Shown piece by piece: positions 12,801 to 25,700 of a DNA stretch of 64,000 nt. Within the stretch, counting starts at the first letter, position 1. Each line of letters begins with the position of its first letter. The translations under genes and the position numbers were made by a program. Source of the DNA: Callaeas wilsoni (lineage: Eukaryota > Chordata > Aves > Passeriformes > Callaeidae). The DNA lies in contig VWPU01002890.1 of the NCBI GenBank assembly GCA_013398955.1, positions 99,549 through 163,548 on the forward strand, read 5' to 3'. The notes beneath the pieces were generated by a model. It made no database searches. It was not told the origin of the DNA and was given only the letters and a program-made list of their open reading frames with translations.

Positions 12801-15800
12801 GTCACCACGCATGGGTTTTTTCTTTTGTACATCTAATTCTGCAAAGGGGGCGTTCATATGTTAGTGTACAGCAGCTTCCTCTCTGTATTTGTATGACATC
12901 TTTAGAATTTCTTGTTTATCTTTTGCATATCTTTTTCCTTTCGTTGTGGAAAATGGAGCATTCATATTTCAGGCAAAACTAAGTAGCATTGCCTGTTCCT
13001 GAGGTTGCCAAGCAATCTCCTTGATACATACCCTTTTTCAGTTACTTATTACTCAGCCAGACTCTAGCTGTTTGTGATGAATTTTTCCATGCCAATTTCT
13101 GCCTCCAGCTGAATCTTTGCATCAAAATGTTTCAAGCTTTTCTGAGAATGATGCTAGGGGAAAATAGGTTGTTTTGTTCATATGATTCAGAAGCTTTGCT
13201 TTGAAATACTAAAGTATCTTTTATTTGGAGGAAAGGGAAGAGATGAGGAAGGAGCAGAAAGACTGCAAAATATGTGTCTTTTTATTTCCAAAAAAGCTGC
13301 TGGACCAAAAGTTAAAGAGAGATTTGGAAGATTTTGGAAGATAGAATCCTGGGAAAGTATATTGGGCAATCGGGAAAATATCCAAGGAGTGTGTATGTGA
13401 AGTTGCACCCAGGAACAAGTAGGGGCATAATGTGACAGATCAGGGAGGGACCCAGAACAAATAGACCTGTTTTCCGAGGGAATATTTGGAGCCAGGCATC
13501 TAGGGGAAGCAGGGTGTTTAGGCAAGGATATTGAAGTAGGAACAGCCTCTGGAGTCCCAGGATACTCCCCGTGGAGCTGGGAACATGGCAGCTGGGATTT
13601 AACAAAAACACTTAATCATGGGGTTTCACTGCATGATCACTCACTACTTTTCCATAGCACCTCAGTGTCATTCATTGTGCAGAATGCATCTCTCCATGCT
13701 ATTCTACATCCTGTTAAGTAAAGGAGAGCCTTGTTTGCAGGATGTGAATCTCTTTACTTTATTTATGTATTTTATATCATAAGCTGGAAGTAGTCACAAA
13801 TGCCACAAAAATTGTGCGGAATCTTGCAATCCAAATTTTCTGCAGTAAAAACAAGTTAATGTAACAAAGAGTGAAAATAAACTCTGCCTTCTAATGTCAT
13901 CCAGAGCCTGAGGTAGCTTTGGAACTTGTGTTCAAAATGAAGGCGTTGCTAGAAATCAATCTAAAGGAATTGTAAGATTCTAATTAAAATTCATTATAAA
14001 CAAGAACAAAAGAGAGGATTTTTTTCCCCCTCCACAATTCTCTTTTGCTTCCTTTGCCTTCTTAGGCATGTTTTCCTCTTTCCCATTTTATTCTTTTGCC
14101 TCCTATTTAAATACAGAGACTGATTTAACTAGCTGAGATTCCATCTTTTGTAACAATACTGTGACCCGTGACCAGAAGGGCAGCCAACAGCACTGACTTA
14201 AAGAACCTGACTCTGGCATCTGCCAGGTCTTGAAGGGGCTGATAAGACTGTGTGATGTGTTTGTCTTTAATAGTGAGTTTGCAAGAAGGAACCTACAACT
14301 CAAAGTGAAAATATTTTTTCCTTTTCTTACATCTTCAATTTCCTGTGCAATATTCTTGTCCTTCCTTCTAGAAATAACAGAATTATTTTATTTTTGTTCC
14401 CTAATAAAGAATAGTATTTTTGTAAATTGACCAAGCAGGAAAATGTCTTTTTAAATACTCTGTACAGTAAAAATAAGGGAATAACAGATACTATTAAAAA
14501 GAAAACCCTTGGTAAACAAATTTTAAAGCCTCTATATTCATTACTTGAGCATTATTCAACAATCTAATATTGTCCTATCATATGTTCATTTGACACCTTT
14601 GACTGTTTAGGGCCATTTAGTCCTTCAAAGAAACACAGGAAGAGAAGGAATAGCAGTAAGTTAAATCAATTGAATGGTGCTCTAAAAATTGGGGGTTTTG
14701 TTCCTAGCTTTGTCAACTGACCCTTTCAATTAATCAAGAGACAAAAAAATCTCCTTTTCATTTACTGTGTAGTCTTTGGTTGCTGAATGTTTGACTCTAT
14801 ATCCCAAGAGTTGATCTGCACAAGGGCCGAGTGTCTCCAGTGCAATTGAAAGTGATGCACAATGCAGTTTGAACATTTAAACATCCTATATAATACTAAA
14901 TTGCTTTGAAAAATCATGACCTCTTTCACAATTTGCATTCTGTTCCTCTGTTCTGCATTTTCTCATTTGTAGGAATGAAGCTAATATTATTTCCTCTATC
15001 TCAGATTCATTCATCCTGGTAATGGCCGGTAACAAAGACAATGATTATTCAGAGTCAATTGTAATTTTCTGCAGCAGGTGAGATGGATCAGTTGGCCCCA
15101 TCTTTTTCTCAGAGGGTATGTCCTTATTTCAATAACAGTCATCAGCATCACCTTCTTTGATAAACCTGAGCAGGCAAGAGGCACATTAAATTGATCTGCA
15201 GCAGATATTTTATTTTGTGGATTTGCAGATACCCAAAAATTTTCCAGCAGAAGTACAGATATATGGTCTGAACCAAAATCTTTTGAAAAGAGAAACTTTC
15301 TTGCCTTTGTTTATCCTTTGTGGATGCATTAAAAATTGTTGACAGTCTTGCAGAGGTCTCTGGGCTGCAGGTTAAAAGCAACTTTATAGACACTGAACTT
15401 TCTGACTCAACTCTCTACAGACATGAGGTTTTCACTGCTGATATCTGCATTGTACAAGTTCTGGAGATAAAAGGAGATTTTTTTATGGAGAGCTCTTCCT
15501 CCTGGACATTCAACCTGCTTTAATATCTTTATTTTTAAAACCCATTTGGACTACTTTTTTGTTCATTTAGTGCATCATATGTTCATTTAGTTGTCCCATT
15601 AGAAACAGAAGCATGTAAAATGAATAGTGGGAGTTCTACACAGTAAAAGGACCAAAATGATAAATATAGTTTGATATATATATGTAGTGGAACAACATTT
15701 ATTCAAATATGGTCCCCAATGACTGTCCTGCTACCTACACAGGTCAAAGGATGGACTGCTAGGAAGAGATCCTAATAATATATTAGCTGAAATGGCAGTC

Positions 15801-17753
15801 TCATTTGGCCATCAATTGCAACCAACCTAGAAAACACAAATGTGCTTTAAATAATTCTAGAAGGGAAATAAAGAGAAACCAAAAAGCTATTGGTGCTACT
15901 AATTTGAGAAAGGATTTAAAAGGCTAGTTAAACAGCTCTATTTTGCAGTCTCAAATTATTTATTCTGCTGGACCTGCAGAAAGAATGACAAAGCACATGG
16001 GATATGGTTTAATTAGCCCAAAACTTTATTAACTTCGTTCTTCTGGGAGTTAACTGGCAGTAGTTTGTGCAGTGTAGGTTATCATACCATTTTGACTCCT
16101 TATGACCTTTTCAGAGGCAGTTATCTTCAGCCTCATCCCTGCCCACACTCACTGGTACAAGCTCACTGCAGTTGCAAACAAGTTAAGTGGACTGTTAGTA
16201 CACATATTTTACTTTTGTCAGTCATCTCACACATAATGCTGTCTGCTGCAACCTTAAAAAATCAGTTTCAGACTCTTTATTATGCTCTGGGGAAAGGCAC
16301 AGGAATTACACTAAAATATGACAGGCTCCTCAGTGTTACGCTAACATGTTCTGAAGTTTCAGCCCCACAAGGTACAGAGAAATGGAATGGACAGTCTCCT
16401 GTACCTCAGCTGGAATTTTTCACCAAAACTTCTTACCTGTATGCAGTCACCATTCCACATATACCCTTACAACAAGCCCCAGGTGTCTGAAGAGGGTGCA
16501 GCTGATAAAATTACTCACTCTGCTTCGTTCTCTTTCCTTATGTTGTGGAGAGTGGACACATTCATATATGCCCCGTGCATGCTTGTTTCTCTGCTGTATA
16601 CAATGCAATTTTGCCTCAGTCCTAAACCAGACTGCACAAGCAATACTTGAGACTGCTCAGAACTAGAAGTAGCCATAAGAAATGAGATGCCCAGAACTAG
16701 AATTAACCATAAGGAATGAGATGCCCATTTTCAGTCTCTTTCAGCAAAATATAATCCCTGAATGCCCCAGCTAGTATAAATAAAAATTCATGGAAGTGTC
16801 TTATAGTATTCTCTTTACCTTCCCTGCTTTGTATTTGGTAACTCAAAGTGAAAAGACCACTCCACTCCTGTACTTTAAGTCTCCAAACCTCCAGATGTGC
16901 AATTCTTGCCAAGGCAGTTACTTTTTTTCTGTTGAGAACAGTCCACAAATGCCACCTGGAATGTGATTGAGTGCAGTGAAAACACATCGTTATTCTGGCA
17001 TACCTAAACTAACCAGGGACAACAGATGTTCTTTAAAGAATACTAGGATAATTCTTTTGACTTGACTAATTAACTGCCAAATTAAAATGGTTCTGTTTTC
17101 CATTTCCATTTCACTGTGCTCATATGCATTTCTGATTGAACCTTTGCTTCATTTGAGATTTTCTTTATGAGCAAGTAATTTGAAGGATCTGCTTAACCTA
17201 ACACACTTTAACAAATTTTCCCCTGAAGTTCTGACACAGAATTATGACGATTTCTATAGTGCACAGCAAAGCTCCTCCAAATAGTCAGTGCTGTCCTGAA
17301 GGAGAGTTGAGGAAATTCATATTCACTTGGGAGATGGAAATCACTCAAAATGCAGGCAACCTTAAAGCATTAGGCAGCCCAGAAATCTTTTTATTTTTAT
17401 TCTTATGTAATAGGTCTCAGATTTCCCTCTGACTCATTGGACTGAAACTCACAGACAAACCTGGTAAATATGAGGGAACATGCCTCTCTGCCAGCTGTCA
17501 GAGAGCTAACCATAAGTTGTTTGGATTTCCTCCAAACAGGTATTTGCTATGTATGTGTTATTCTGTGCATGGAATGGAACACTTGAAGGCTTGATCTTTT
17601 ATGTTTGAACTCCATGCTTTTTGCTTGACTCTGATGGATTTACCATGAATACTAAAAGTGTTGTTTCTACTCAGTATGCAAGCAAGAAAAAAAAGGTAAA
17701 CTGAAGAAATGGCTTCTAACATCGTATTTTATGAATTAGTAGATTTTCACTTA
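12801..17753. other. Unassigned non-coding DNA
   Basis: No recognised repeat or gene. The frame at 16065-16490 (+, 141 codons) shows no domain and overlaps frames in other phases. The minus strand of 15985-16300 carries two AATAAA-type signals that could come from an old LTR, but no LTR ends were found. A 34-bp tandem duplication is listed separately. Confidence 0.55.
16659..16726. repeat. 34-bp tandem duplication
   Basis: Copy 1 (16659-16692) and copy 2 (16693-16726) both begin AGAACTAGAA and end AATGAGATGCCC. They differ at three positions. The copies are directly adjacent with no spacer. Confidence 0.92.
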
Positions 17754-18635
17754 GTAGAATAGAATAGAGTATTTCTGTTGGAAGGGACCTACAATGATCA
17801 TCTCAGCCAACAGAATTAGTTCAGGGCTGACCAAATGTTAAAGCATGTTTTTAAGGGCACTGTCCAAACACCTCTTAAACACTGACAGACCTGGGGCATA
17901 GATCACCTCTCTAGGAAGCCCATTCCAGAATTTTACCAGTCCCTTGGTAAAAAAATGCTGCTTACATTTCAGACTATGTCTCCTCGGCATATCTTTGAAC
18001 CATTTCCATGGGTCCTGTCACCGGATACGAGGGAGAAGAGCTCAGCACCTCCTAGTCTATGTCCCCTCCTCAGGAAGTTGTAGAGAACAATGAGGTCGCC
18101 CCTCAGCCTCCCTTTCTCCAAACGAGACAAACCCAAAGCTCTTAGCTGCTCCTTACAGGACATTCCTTTCAGCCCTGTCAGCAGCTTTGTTGACCTCCTC
18201 TGGACATGTTCAAGGACCCTCACATACTTCTTAAACTGTGGGGCCAAGAACTGCACAGAGCACTCCAGCTGAGGCTGCACCAGCACTGAACACAGTGGGA
18301 TGATTTCCTCTTCTGACTGGCTGGGGGTGCTGAGTTTGGTGCACCCCAGGATGGTGTTTGCCCTCTGGGCTGCCTTGCCTCACACTGCTGACTCCTACTG
18401 AGGCTGCTGTCAGCCAGCACCCCCAGATCCCTCCAGCCACTCTTCTACCAGCCTGTGCCTGGCATTACTCTGTCCTAGGTGCAGGATCCGGCATTTTGCC
18501 TTGTTTAATTTCATTGCATTGTTCATTACTCAACGCTTTAACCTATCTAGACCCCTCTCTATAGTCTCCCATCCCTCAAGAGGGTCAACAGCAACTTCAA
18601 GTTTGGCATCATCAGGTATATGAAGGCAAAAATCT
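17754..18635 (-). mobile_element. 5'-truncated CR1 LINE, about 0.9 kb
   Basis: Read on the minus strand, this is the 3' end of a CR1 element, the longest CR1 copy in the window. It runs from the late reverse-transcriptase region (about 18635) to a terminal repeat at 17754-17767, where ATTCTATTCT replaces the usual ATTCTATGA unit. On the + strand the end reads GGAAGGGACCTACAATGATC, a classic CR1 3' signature. Truncation at the 5' end is normal for CR1 insertion. The flanks show no target-site duplication, as is usual for this clade. Frameshifts and stops make it inactive. Confidence 0.92.
17969..18286 (-). pseudogene. CR1 ORF2 C-terminal relic (reverse-transcriptase protein)
   Basis: This 105-codon minus-strand frame is the C-terminal part of CR1 ORF2, downstream of the polymerase palm. 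The landmarks VLEHVQRRSTKL, LGLSRLEKGRLRGDL and SGDRTHGNGSK match CR1 family blocks in the right order. The intact protein is an endonuclease/reverse transcriptase of roughly 900-1000 residues, so this is about a tenth of it. Upstream homologous sequence (18287-18440) lies in a different frame, showing a frameshift. The initial methionine is incidental. It has no host function. Confidence 0.88.
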
Positions 18636-20701
18636 AAGGAGTATCTGGCAGGTAAAATCTGAAGATATAAACCTTGTCACTGTAATAGCACACAAAGAAA
18701 ACTAGGTATATGTCACTTTTGGTATTTTTTTTTCCAAACCAAGAGAATATTATCAATCCAGAGTATTTGAAGTTGCTAGGATAATTGCAGGTAATATCTT
18801 AATATTGGAGATTCCTTTGAACATCTTGTTTCTAACCACACTAAAAAGCCCTATGTGTGTATCAAATATGATATTACTGCTCAGCAGACTCTCTCAAAGG
18901 ACTTTCAAATGTCAAAAAGCAAAAGAAGGGATTGTCTCTATATGATGCTTTATAGAAATTAGCTTCTAACAAATGAGTGCTTTAATGAGATGTTAAGAGA
19001 ATTTAGTGATTTTGGTTTCTTTCTGTAATGAACAGGATGAATCATCAATGATGCATAGCTGAATATTGCACTTTTTCTGGGCAATGGAGTTCCTCAAGGG
19101 ATTGCCTGGGTTTGTGCTCAAACATATGTACAATTCCATGGAGTCTAAAGTAATGTAAGGCTACCTCTTTCTGAATTACTGAACAAAACTGAAATGAGGA
19201 AGCTAGAAAACTTGTGAATACAAAGTGAGAGCAACATTTTACCACCTAGTGAGCCTTAAGTATTTGCCTTTAGGCATTTCAGTATAATCAGTGTTTGTGT
19301 AGCCTTTTTGCATACCACCAGGTGTTGCTTACAGCTCACATGGACACGTCTATCAAATCTGGTTTCAAAATGTATTTGTTCTGAGTTTCAAAAAGACTAT
19401 GGGATGATGAAAATCTCCAAAGATCACTTGGCTGCATAATAGAGATGAAGATATGTGATGTCCATGGAATCTCTTTGTCTAGAGCAGCAGTGCCTGATGA
19501 AAGTCCTGTTTCTGAAATCCTCAGTGTACAGTAACCAGAAAAACACCAGGTACTTGCATGTATCAGGAAGAAATATTCTGATATAGAAAGACTGATAGAC
19601 ATATCCAAGGAGAGATCTTATTTCAAACATTTGAAGGAAAAAAGAGTAAAATAAAAAGGAAGGTTTAGCACTTAGTATTCATGAGTAGACTTGTGCAAAT
19701 AATAGATATTTTGGTTCAGTGGCCTTTCAGAAATGTATATAAATAAAATTTCTTGAGGTCTACTGAACATATTCAATCCCTGTTTTCTTTTTACAATGCA
19801 CTTACATATTTCTGTTTGACAAAACTGAAATGAGATATTTTGTTTTTTCAACTTCTAATCCCTGTATTTTCTGCCTGAGACTATTAATCAAATAAAATCA
19901 ACAACAGTTTTATTGCTCCAAAACTATTTCTTCAGCATTTTTTTCTCCAGAGTACACTTTGAACAGCTCTGCTTATGAATATTTTGTGCATAGGCAAAGA
20001 GTGAATATTTAAAACACTGCTTTTATAAGGAAATTAAAAAAAAATAACCAGCAAAACCTACAGGTCCTGAAAAGGTAAGCAATGTATATTCAAACCATAC
20101 ACCTGCTAAAGTGTATTTCAGTTTTAAGCATTCTTTAGCATGTGTCAAAGTTCATAAGCTAGGACAGAATCAGCAGCTTTCCAATGAATTAATGGTGCTT
20201 GGCTTTGGAAAGATGTAGGCATAGACTAACTAGGAATCACAAAGTAAAATATTTTGTAATAGTTGTTGTTATAGGGACTGTAGGAATTCAGATCTAACAG
20301 GAAAAGTAGATTTGTAAGTGATCACTGCAAAATTTTTTTAGTATGAAATATCCAAGATATTTAGTAATGATAAATGATGTTTATATTGGCTAGTAAAAAT
20401 GTGTAAATTTGTAGCATCTGCAGAATCATAACATTTCTCTGTCTTAAAGCAAAAGTCAATACTACCTGCCACATCTATCAAAATATTTTAAACAGAAGCT
20501 TAATCTAACAGAAATGCCGGGCAATAGAAAAATCAAACTGGTATAGCTACTCGTGAAGTAGAGTATACAGAGCCTGTTGTCCGCAATGAGTACATATTTG
20601 AAATTACTAACTGAAAAATTAATCAGTGATGAAAGACATTCTGGCAAAAATATAAGGTATTTGATGCTAAGATAATTCAGTCTAAAATTCAGCCTGAAAT
20701 A
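18636..20701. other. Unassigned non-coding DNA
   Basis: AT-rich sequence with only short frames (90 codons or fewer) and no repeat family that I recognise. Confidence 0.6.
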
Positions 20702-20745
20702 CTTGATGATCCTAGAGGCCTCTTCCAACCTTAATGATTCTATGA
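20702..20745 (+). mobile_element. CR1 3' end fragment (about 45 bp)
   Basis: The sequence GATGATCCTAGAGGCCTCTT followed by CCAACCTTAATGATTCTATG is a typical CR1 3' terminus with one terminal-repeat unit. Nothing clearly CR1-like continues upstream, so the piece is very short. Confidence 0.75.
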
Positions 20746-20874
20746 GATATGGAGAGAAAGGACATGCTTGCATAAAGTGAACAAATTCCTCCAAAAAGCG
20801 ATTTTGTACAGAGTATGTTCATTAACACTGGTAACTCACAAACTGGTAGAATTGATATGAAACATAAACAGGTC

Positions 20875-21050
20875 CGAAAAAATTAAGTTTGGGAGGGACC
20901 TTTGGTGCACAGTTGTCCTCTAGTGCAACCACCTTCTAAAACAGGGCCAGTTTCAATGGGGGATAATGTTGCTCAGGGCCTTGTCCAGCTAAATCTTGGA
21001 TGGACCACACCAGCTTGTGTCATCCTGTCCCAGACAGGACACGAATCTCC
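20875..21050 (-). mobile_element. Short CR1 3' fragment
   Basis: On the + strand it begins AATTAAGTTTGGGAGGGACC and continues through GCTCAGGGCCTTGTCCAGC, the complement of the CR1 3' region. The terminal ATTCTATGA repeat has decayed. Boundaries are approximate. It lies 130 bp from the + strand CR1 tail at 20702-20745 but in the opposite orientation, so these are two insertions. The frame at 20902-21087 is a by-product. Confidence 0.7.
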
Positions 21051-22709
21051 CAAGGATGAGAAAACAAAGTTATTCAGAATGAAATGAAACAAAACAGAGC
21101 AATGAAATTCCCTTCTTGTTATGAGCATGACTCAGCTGAAGTGATTTGGATTCTTTTTTGAAAGGCAAAGTACATCAGTGAATATTCTGGGATGGCATGT
21201 AAGCAAACATGTCCCACTGGGGGTGCTTCTGAGCACTGGGGTATCTTAGGCTTGATAACACTGCTTGCAGAGCACTAAAAGGAATTCCCTCTAGGTGTTT
21301 CATGGGACAGGAGACACTTCCCCAAACTTTTATTAACAGTATTTTAGCTCATGAAAAGTGCATCAAATACTCTGAATTTATTAGCCTGTAAATCTGTGTC
21401 ACTACAATTATAGACATTTGCACAAAATAGGTCATCACTGTAGCTCTAGCTGTTAATTGGACATTGAGATACCTTTCTGGCTAATTTAAATGTATCTGTG
21501 AGAGGGTTTTTGTATAACCAGTACTTAGAAAGTCTGTATTTAGTGGTTATATTTTATTTCGTATATTTATACAAGACTTATTATAATGCCAGGTGTATAG
21601 ATGGACTAGAGCTCTTATTCTTTCCTCGTTTGCTTAAATAATTGTCCTTTTTGGCTTTACTTTGTACTTTATACCAATCCCCTAGCCTCACACTCATAGT
21701 AAGAATAATAGCTAAATAAAATTGAATGATAAACAAGAATATACAAAGCTCTCAAGGGCTAAAAGTCCAGCATTACAATGAGATGGTCACATAGCATCTA
21801 AGCTTATGTATAGATATGAGAAAAAAGTTAGAATCACAAAATGTCTTAAAAATGATTGGTGGAGGTGGATGTTATGGAAGGTGAGTCAGAGCTTGTAAGT
21901 GAGGTATAAGGGGTTATTATTTACTCAGTGTTAGAATGTCTTCTAAAGTGGATTGTGGGGACACTTTTCCTGAAATGAATGATACATTATCAGTTCCTCC
22001 ATTAATATACACTGTCACTTCCTTCGTTAGTATTCATTTGTTCCTGCACTTCTAACTGTACTAGTATTTACTCAGGTCTATCTTCCCAATCCTCTTCACT
22101 GGATTTTGTGGTCTGTATCATCATCAGTGATACCAGGGCAGCTCAAAGAGAAAATATACGTCTGACTTTAAATGTTATTCATTATTTTTGTATGTGGTTG
22201 TCTTTGTGTTTTATTTAATGGCAGTCTGAATCCTGTGTTCATCCCACTTCTGATTAGTACAGAATAAATGGCAAAGATAAGTGACAGCATTTGACTTTGC
22301 CTGTTGAAACAGCGACAAAGGGTAGGACGCAGGAATGGATAAACAGCTGTTTGAAATTAGACACTGTGTGTGTGTGGAAATGGAGATGTGTCAGCCAGGG
22401 AGTAGAGCAGCACGGTCAGGTCTCGGACCTCTGCTACCTTTAATGGGACCAACTTGCTTGTGGGAAGAAACTTGAGGAATATTAAGTGGCTCACAGAACA
22501 AATAAAAGGTTTTTGAGAACTACTTTGAAAAATGAATGCTTTCTGGCAAATGTTAAGTATACCTCAGTTGCATAATACTGCTACATTCAGCAGGCTTAAA
22601 GCAACACAATAAGGGCAGCAGTGGTATTGTATAAGGGACAGAAGATAAATGAAGTATTGATTTCAGAACCAGCAGAATGCCACAAAAGGGACATACAATA
22701 TTTCTATAG
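21051..22709. other. Unassigned non-coding DNA
   Basis: No recognised gene or repeat. Ordinary AT-rich sequence. Confidence 0.6.
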
Positions 22710-22786
22710 GGCCAGATCCTCAGTTGCTGTAATTTGGCATAGTGCCATTGAAGTCAAGCTGATTTATGCCAGCTGTAGTTCTGGCC
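22710..22786. repeat. Imperfect palindromic relic, MITE-like
   Basis: The left end GGCCAGATCCTCAGTTGCTG and the right end, which reads GGCCAGAACTACAGCTGGC on the minus strand, form an imperfect terminal inverted repeat around a CATAGTGCCATTGAAGTCAA centre. I recall closely similar palindromes (AGATCCTCAGCTGGTGTAAA and its complement around CTCCATTGACTTCAATGGAG) as abundant in turtle and crocodilian DNA. I infer an ancient amniote non-autonomous DNA-transposon relic. No target duplication was sought beyond inspection by eye. Confidence 0.55.
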
Positions 22787-25700
22787 AAGTGTATTTATAA
22801 CAGGGAGGCATAAATAACAGTCATGCCCAGAGTGCTTGGTAGGAGTTGGTTTCCCAAAACTGAATGATGAATACACAGGCTTTAAAGTTTATCTGTTCTT
22901 TCAGCTTACTGCAGTACTCACCTTCAGATAATTTCTGATCTGTCTTTCTGAATAGCTCTTTCCCTTGCTTCCTGGAGTCCTGTTTCATCCTGATGTTCTC
23001 CAACTTAAGAAATGATTTTTCTGCAGAGGCATACAGGCAATTGCTAACCTGTCCTCTGCAAGCTCTCCTGGTTCACGCCGTTCTTTCCTTTAGCCCCACA
23101 AAAAAGTTCATTGCACTGGGGTCTTCATTTTGGGGTTCCTTCGTACCTGGTAGAAGGTGCCACCAAAAAGAGAGTGGCCAGTGTTGAAACAGCATAGGTC
23201 AATATCTGCCAGCATTACAGGATGTGTCAGTCTTGCCTGCATGCTGAGAAAGAACTGGATTTTGGAAATAAATCACTTCCTTCTACTGGTTTTAAGAAGG
23301 ATAGCCCTGTGTGAATGCCAGCAGTGTGCTAACAGAACATCCCACAATATACTGCTGCCCCATTGTGACAGAGTACTGTGGGATGCTCATCAGAAAGCCA
23401 TATATTTGTATCTTTAAAAAATAATAATAAAAAAAGTGCCTATGAATGGTCTGGTCTGTGTGCAGTGTTTCATGTTTGCAGTGTATGGCTTAGCTGAGAC
23501 AACCTAGACTGCCTGAGAGTCTGCTGTGGTCTGAGTGACCCAAACAAGAACAGAGACAACACTCTCATTTTATCTAAATGAGATAGATATAGAGGGGATT
23601 GTAAAAATTGGAAGGAATAAATTTCTTTCAAGTATTTCTATTAAATTTTCCCTGAGAGAATTTTGGACAATCACTTTGAGTTTTCTTTTTCTAGCAGACA
23701 TGAAAATGACACCAAATGTACTGTTTACATGGAATTTCATTTTGAATACACTTAATGCTTGATTTTCTCTTGATTTACTAATCGTGAGATGAAAATTAAA
23801 CAGCAGGTTACTAAGTATTAAAGTGCATTCTTGTCACTGTTCAAAATATTTAGGCATGCTGTATAGAATTCTCCACGTCACATGTGTGTAATAATCTTAG
23901 GTTATTGGTGAAAGAAATTTTAAAAACTTTCCCAGTACATAGAGTTTCTTTAAAATTAATTACTGAAATTCCATGATTTTTTTTGTTATAACTATTTGTG
24001 TTTAGCCAATTTGTGTTTAACTACATACCAACTTGAATAACACATGCTTATTGAATAGAGCTAACATGCTTTACTCAATCTCTTGGTTGAAGGCTGTTCA
24101 CACAGGTCTTCATATCGGAGAAGATGAAAGGAAACAAAATCATGAGCCTTTTTATCTATGTATTTTTTAAAAAAATCTATCCTTAGTCAACTTTAATGTA
24201 CAATATGAGGAACCAACAGAAGAAACTACCTAACCCAAACAGAAAGATTCTATTACTGTGTAAAACAGAGTCATAAATCTGAAAGCCTGTATTGATTAGT
24301 TAGCAAATATTTTCCCATAAAAACTGGAATTCTTTTCAGTTGTTTACAATCCATGTTGGTATAATTTAGCTATAGGGCCCACTAGGGCACACTGAGAAGA
24401 AAAGAGAAAAAGAAAGCTTACTCCAGTATTTTAGGGTAAAAAATTCTCTCAACCCTGTAGCTGAATTCAGAACAATATTTTATGATGAACAAGCAGTTAC
24501 TTGGGATGGGAAACAAATTCTTGGACCAAACGTTTTCTTTTCTTTTCCTCCCCATTTCACACATCAAATGGAAATTTGGCCAGCTAGATTTCCTGATTTT
24601 TCTCTGCTTGACCAGATGACTGTTGTGGAGGGCTTCCTTTGCTGTTTTTTTTTAAAAGTGCAAACAACTTACATCCTCAGAGGTCAATTTCATTTTGCTT
24701 AAAATAAATCCTTAAAAAAGTGTGTGATGCACCAAGATTGAACATGTAAAAGACAGTATTTTCCAGTGTTTCTCTCATTCCTTGAATTATGGAAGAAGGC
24801 TCTATACTCATTTGGGCATGATGTATGCTTTCCTGGGGAAAACAGAAAAGTAGATAAATATATCCATGGCAAGGGGCAGACTGTGAGCATGCAAATGAAA
24901 TCTCACCTTTATGGAGAGGGCAGGAAAAATAACCTTGTAGCCATTTACTATTATACTATATATAACCATATACTATTATTTGGAATAATATATTTTCATT
25001 TACTGAAGGAGGAGAAATCTTTCTTTCGGGGTGAACTGGTTTAACAGTAGAGGTTGGGAATTTCCACAGAATAGAGCTGACCATGAGCAAGGAATAAATT
25101 GGCTCAGCTTCTTCCTGGCAGAGTCTATATCTGTCTCTTGGCCATTGTCTACCACTGACAAAATAAAATCCATGAAAATGAATCCTGAAGTTTGTTGAAA
25201 AGTCAGTGGCAATAAATATCCCTTAAACAGTGGAAATAGTAAAAGCAAGCCAAAGAGTTCACTCTTTCAATGAAGAATGGTTACTTTTCCAGCTAGCTAT
25301 TTAAATAAACCCAAACATGCATATGTATGTGGAATAAAGAAAAGAATTTGGGGGTAAGGTGTTTGAGTTTTTAAAATTTTTTTCTATTAGAAAAATAGGT
25401 TAGTTTTTAAGAAGCACATCTTAGTACCATGAAAGCCAGAAAATTTCAGCTTACTGCTTTTAATCATGTCAGTAACTTTCTCAACTGAAAATTATTCCAA
25501 ATAATATTTTTATTTATTGATTTCTTATACGATCATGACTAAACAGTGTAGAATGAAGGTACTCTTAATATGTCCTGAAGGAAGCACTTACAGTGATAAA
25601 AAATTAAACAGCTTGGTATTTTATAAGCATTTATGACTTATATGGTATCGAAGATGTCCATAAAGTTTTACAAACTTGTGGAAGGATCTGTAGACGCTAA

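Noticed and set aside
15985..16660. Possible minus-strand LTR, because two AATAAA-type signals occur
   Set aside because: No TG...CA ends, inverted termini or target duplication could be found, and AATAAA is frequent in AT-rich DNA.
16065..16666. Three overlapping + frames (up to 141 codons) as a gene
   Set aside because: No domain or signal is recognised. The overlapping phases cannot all be real, and the composition is typical of non-coding DNA.
17754..18635. Host gene encoding a reverse transcriptase
   Set aside because: The frame is broken and 5'-truncated and ends in CR1 terminal repeats, so it is a retroelement relic.
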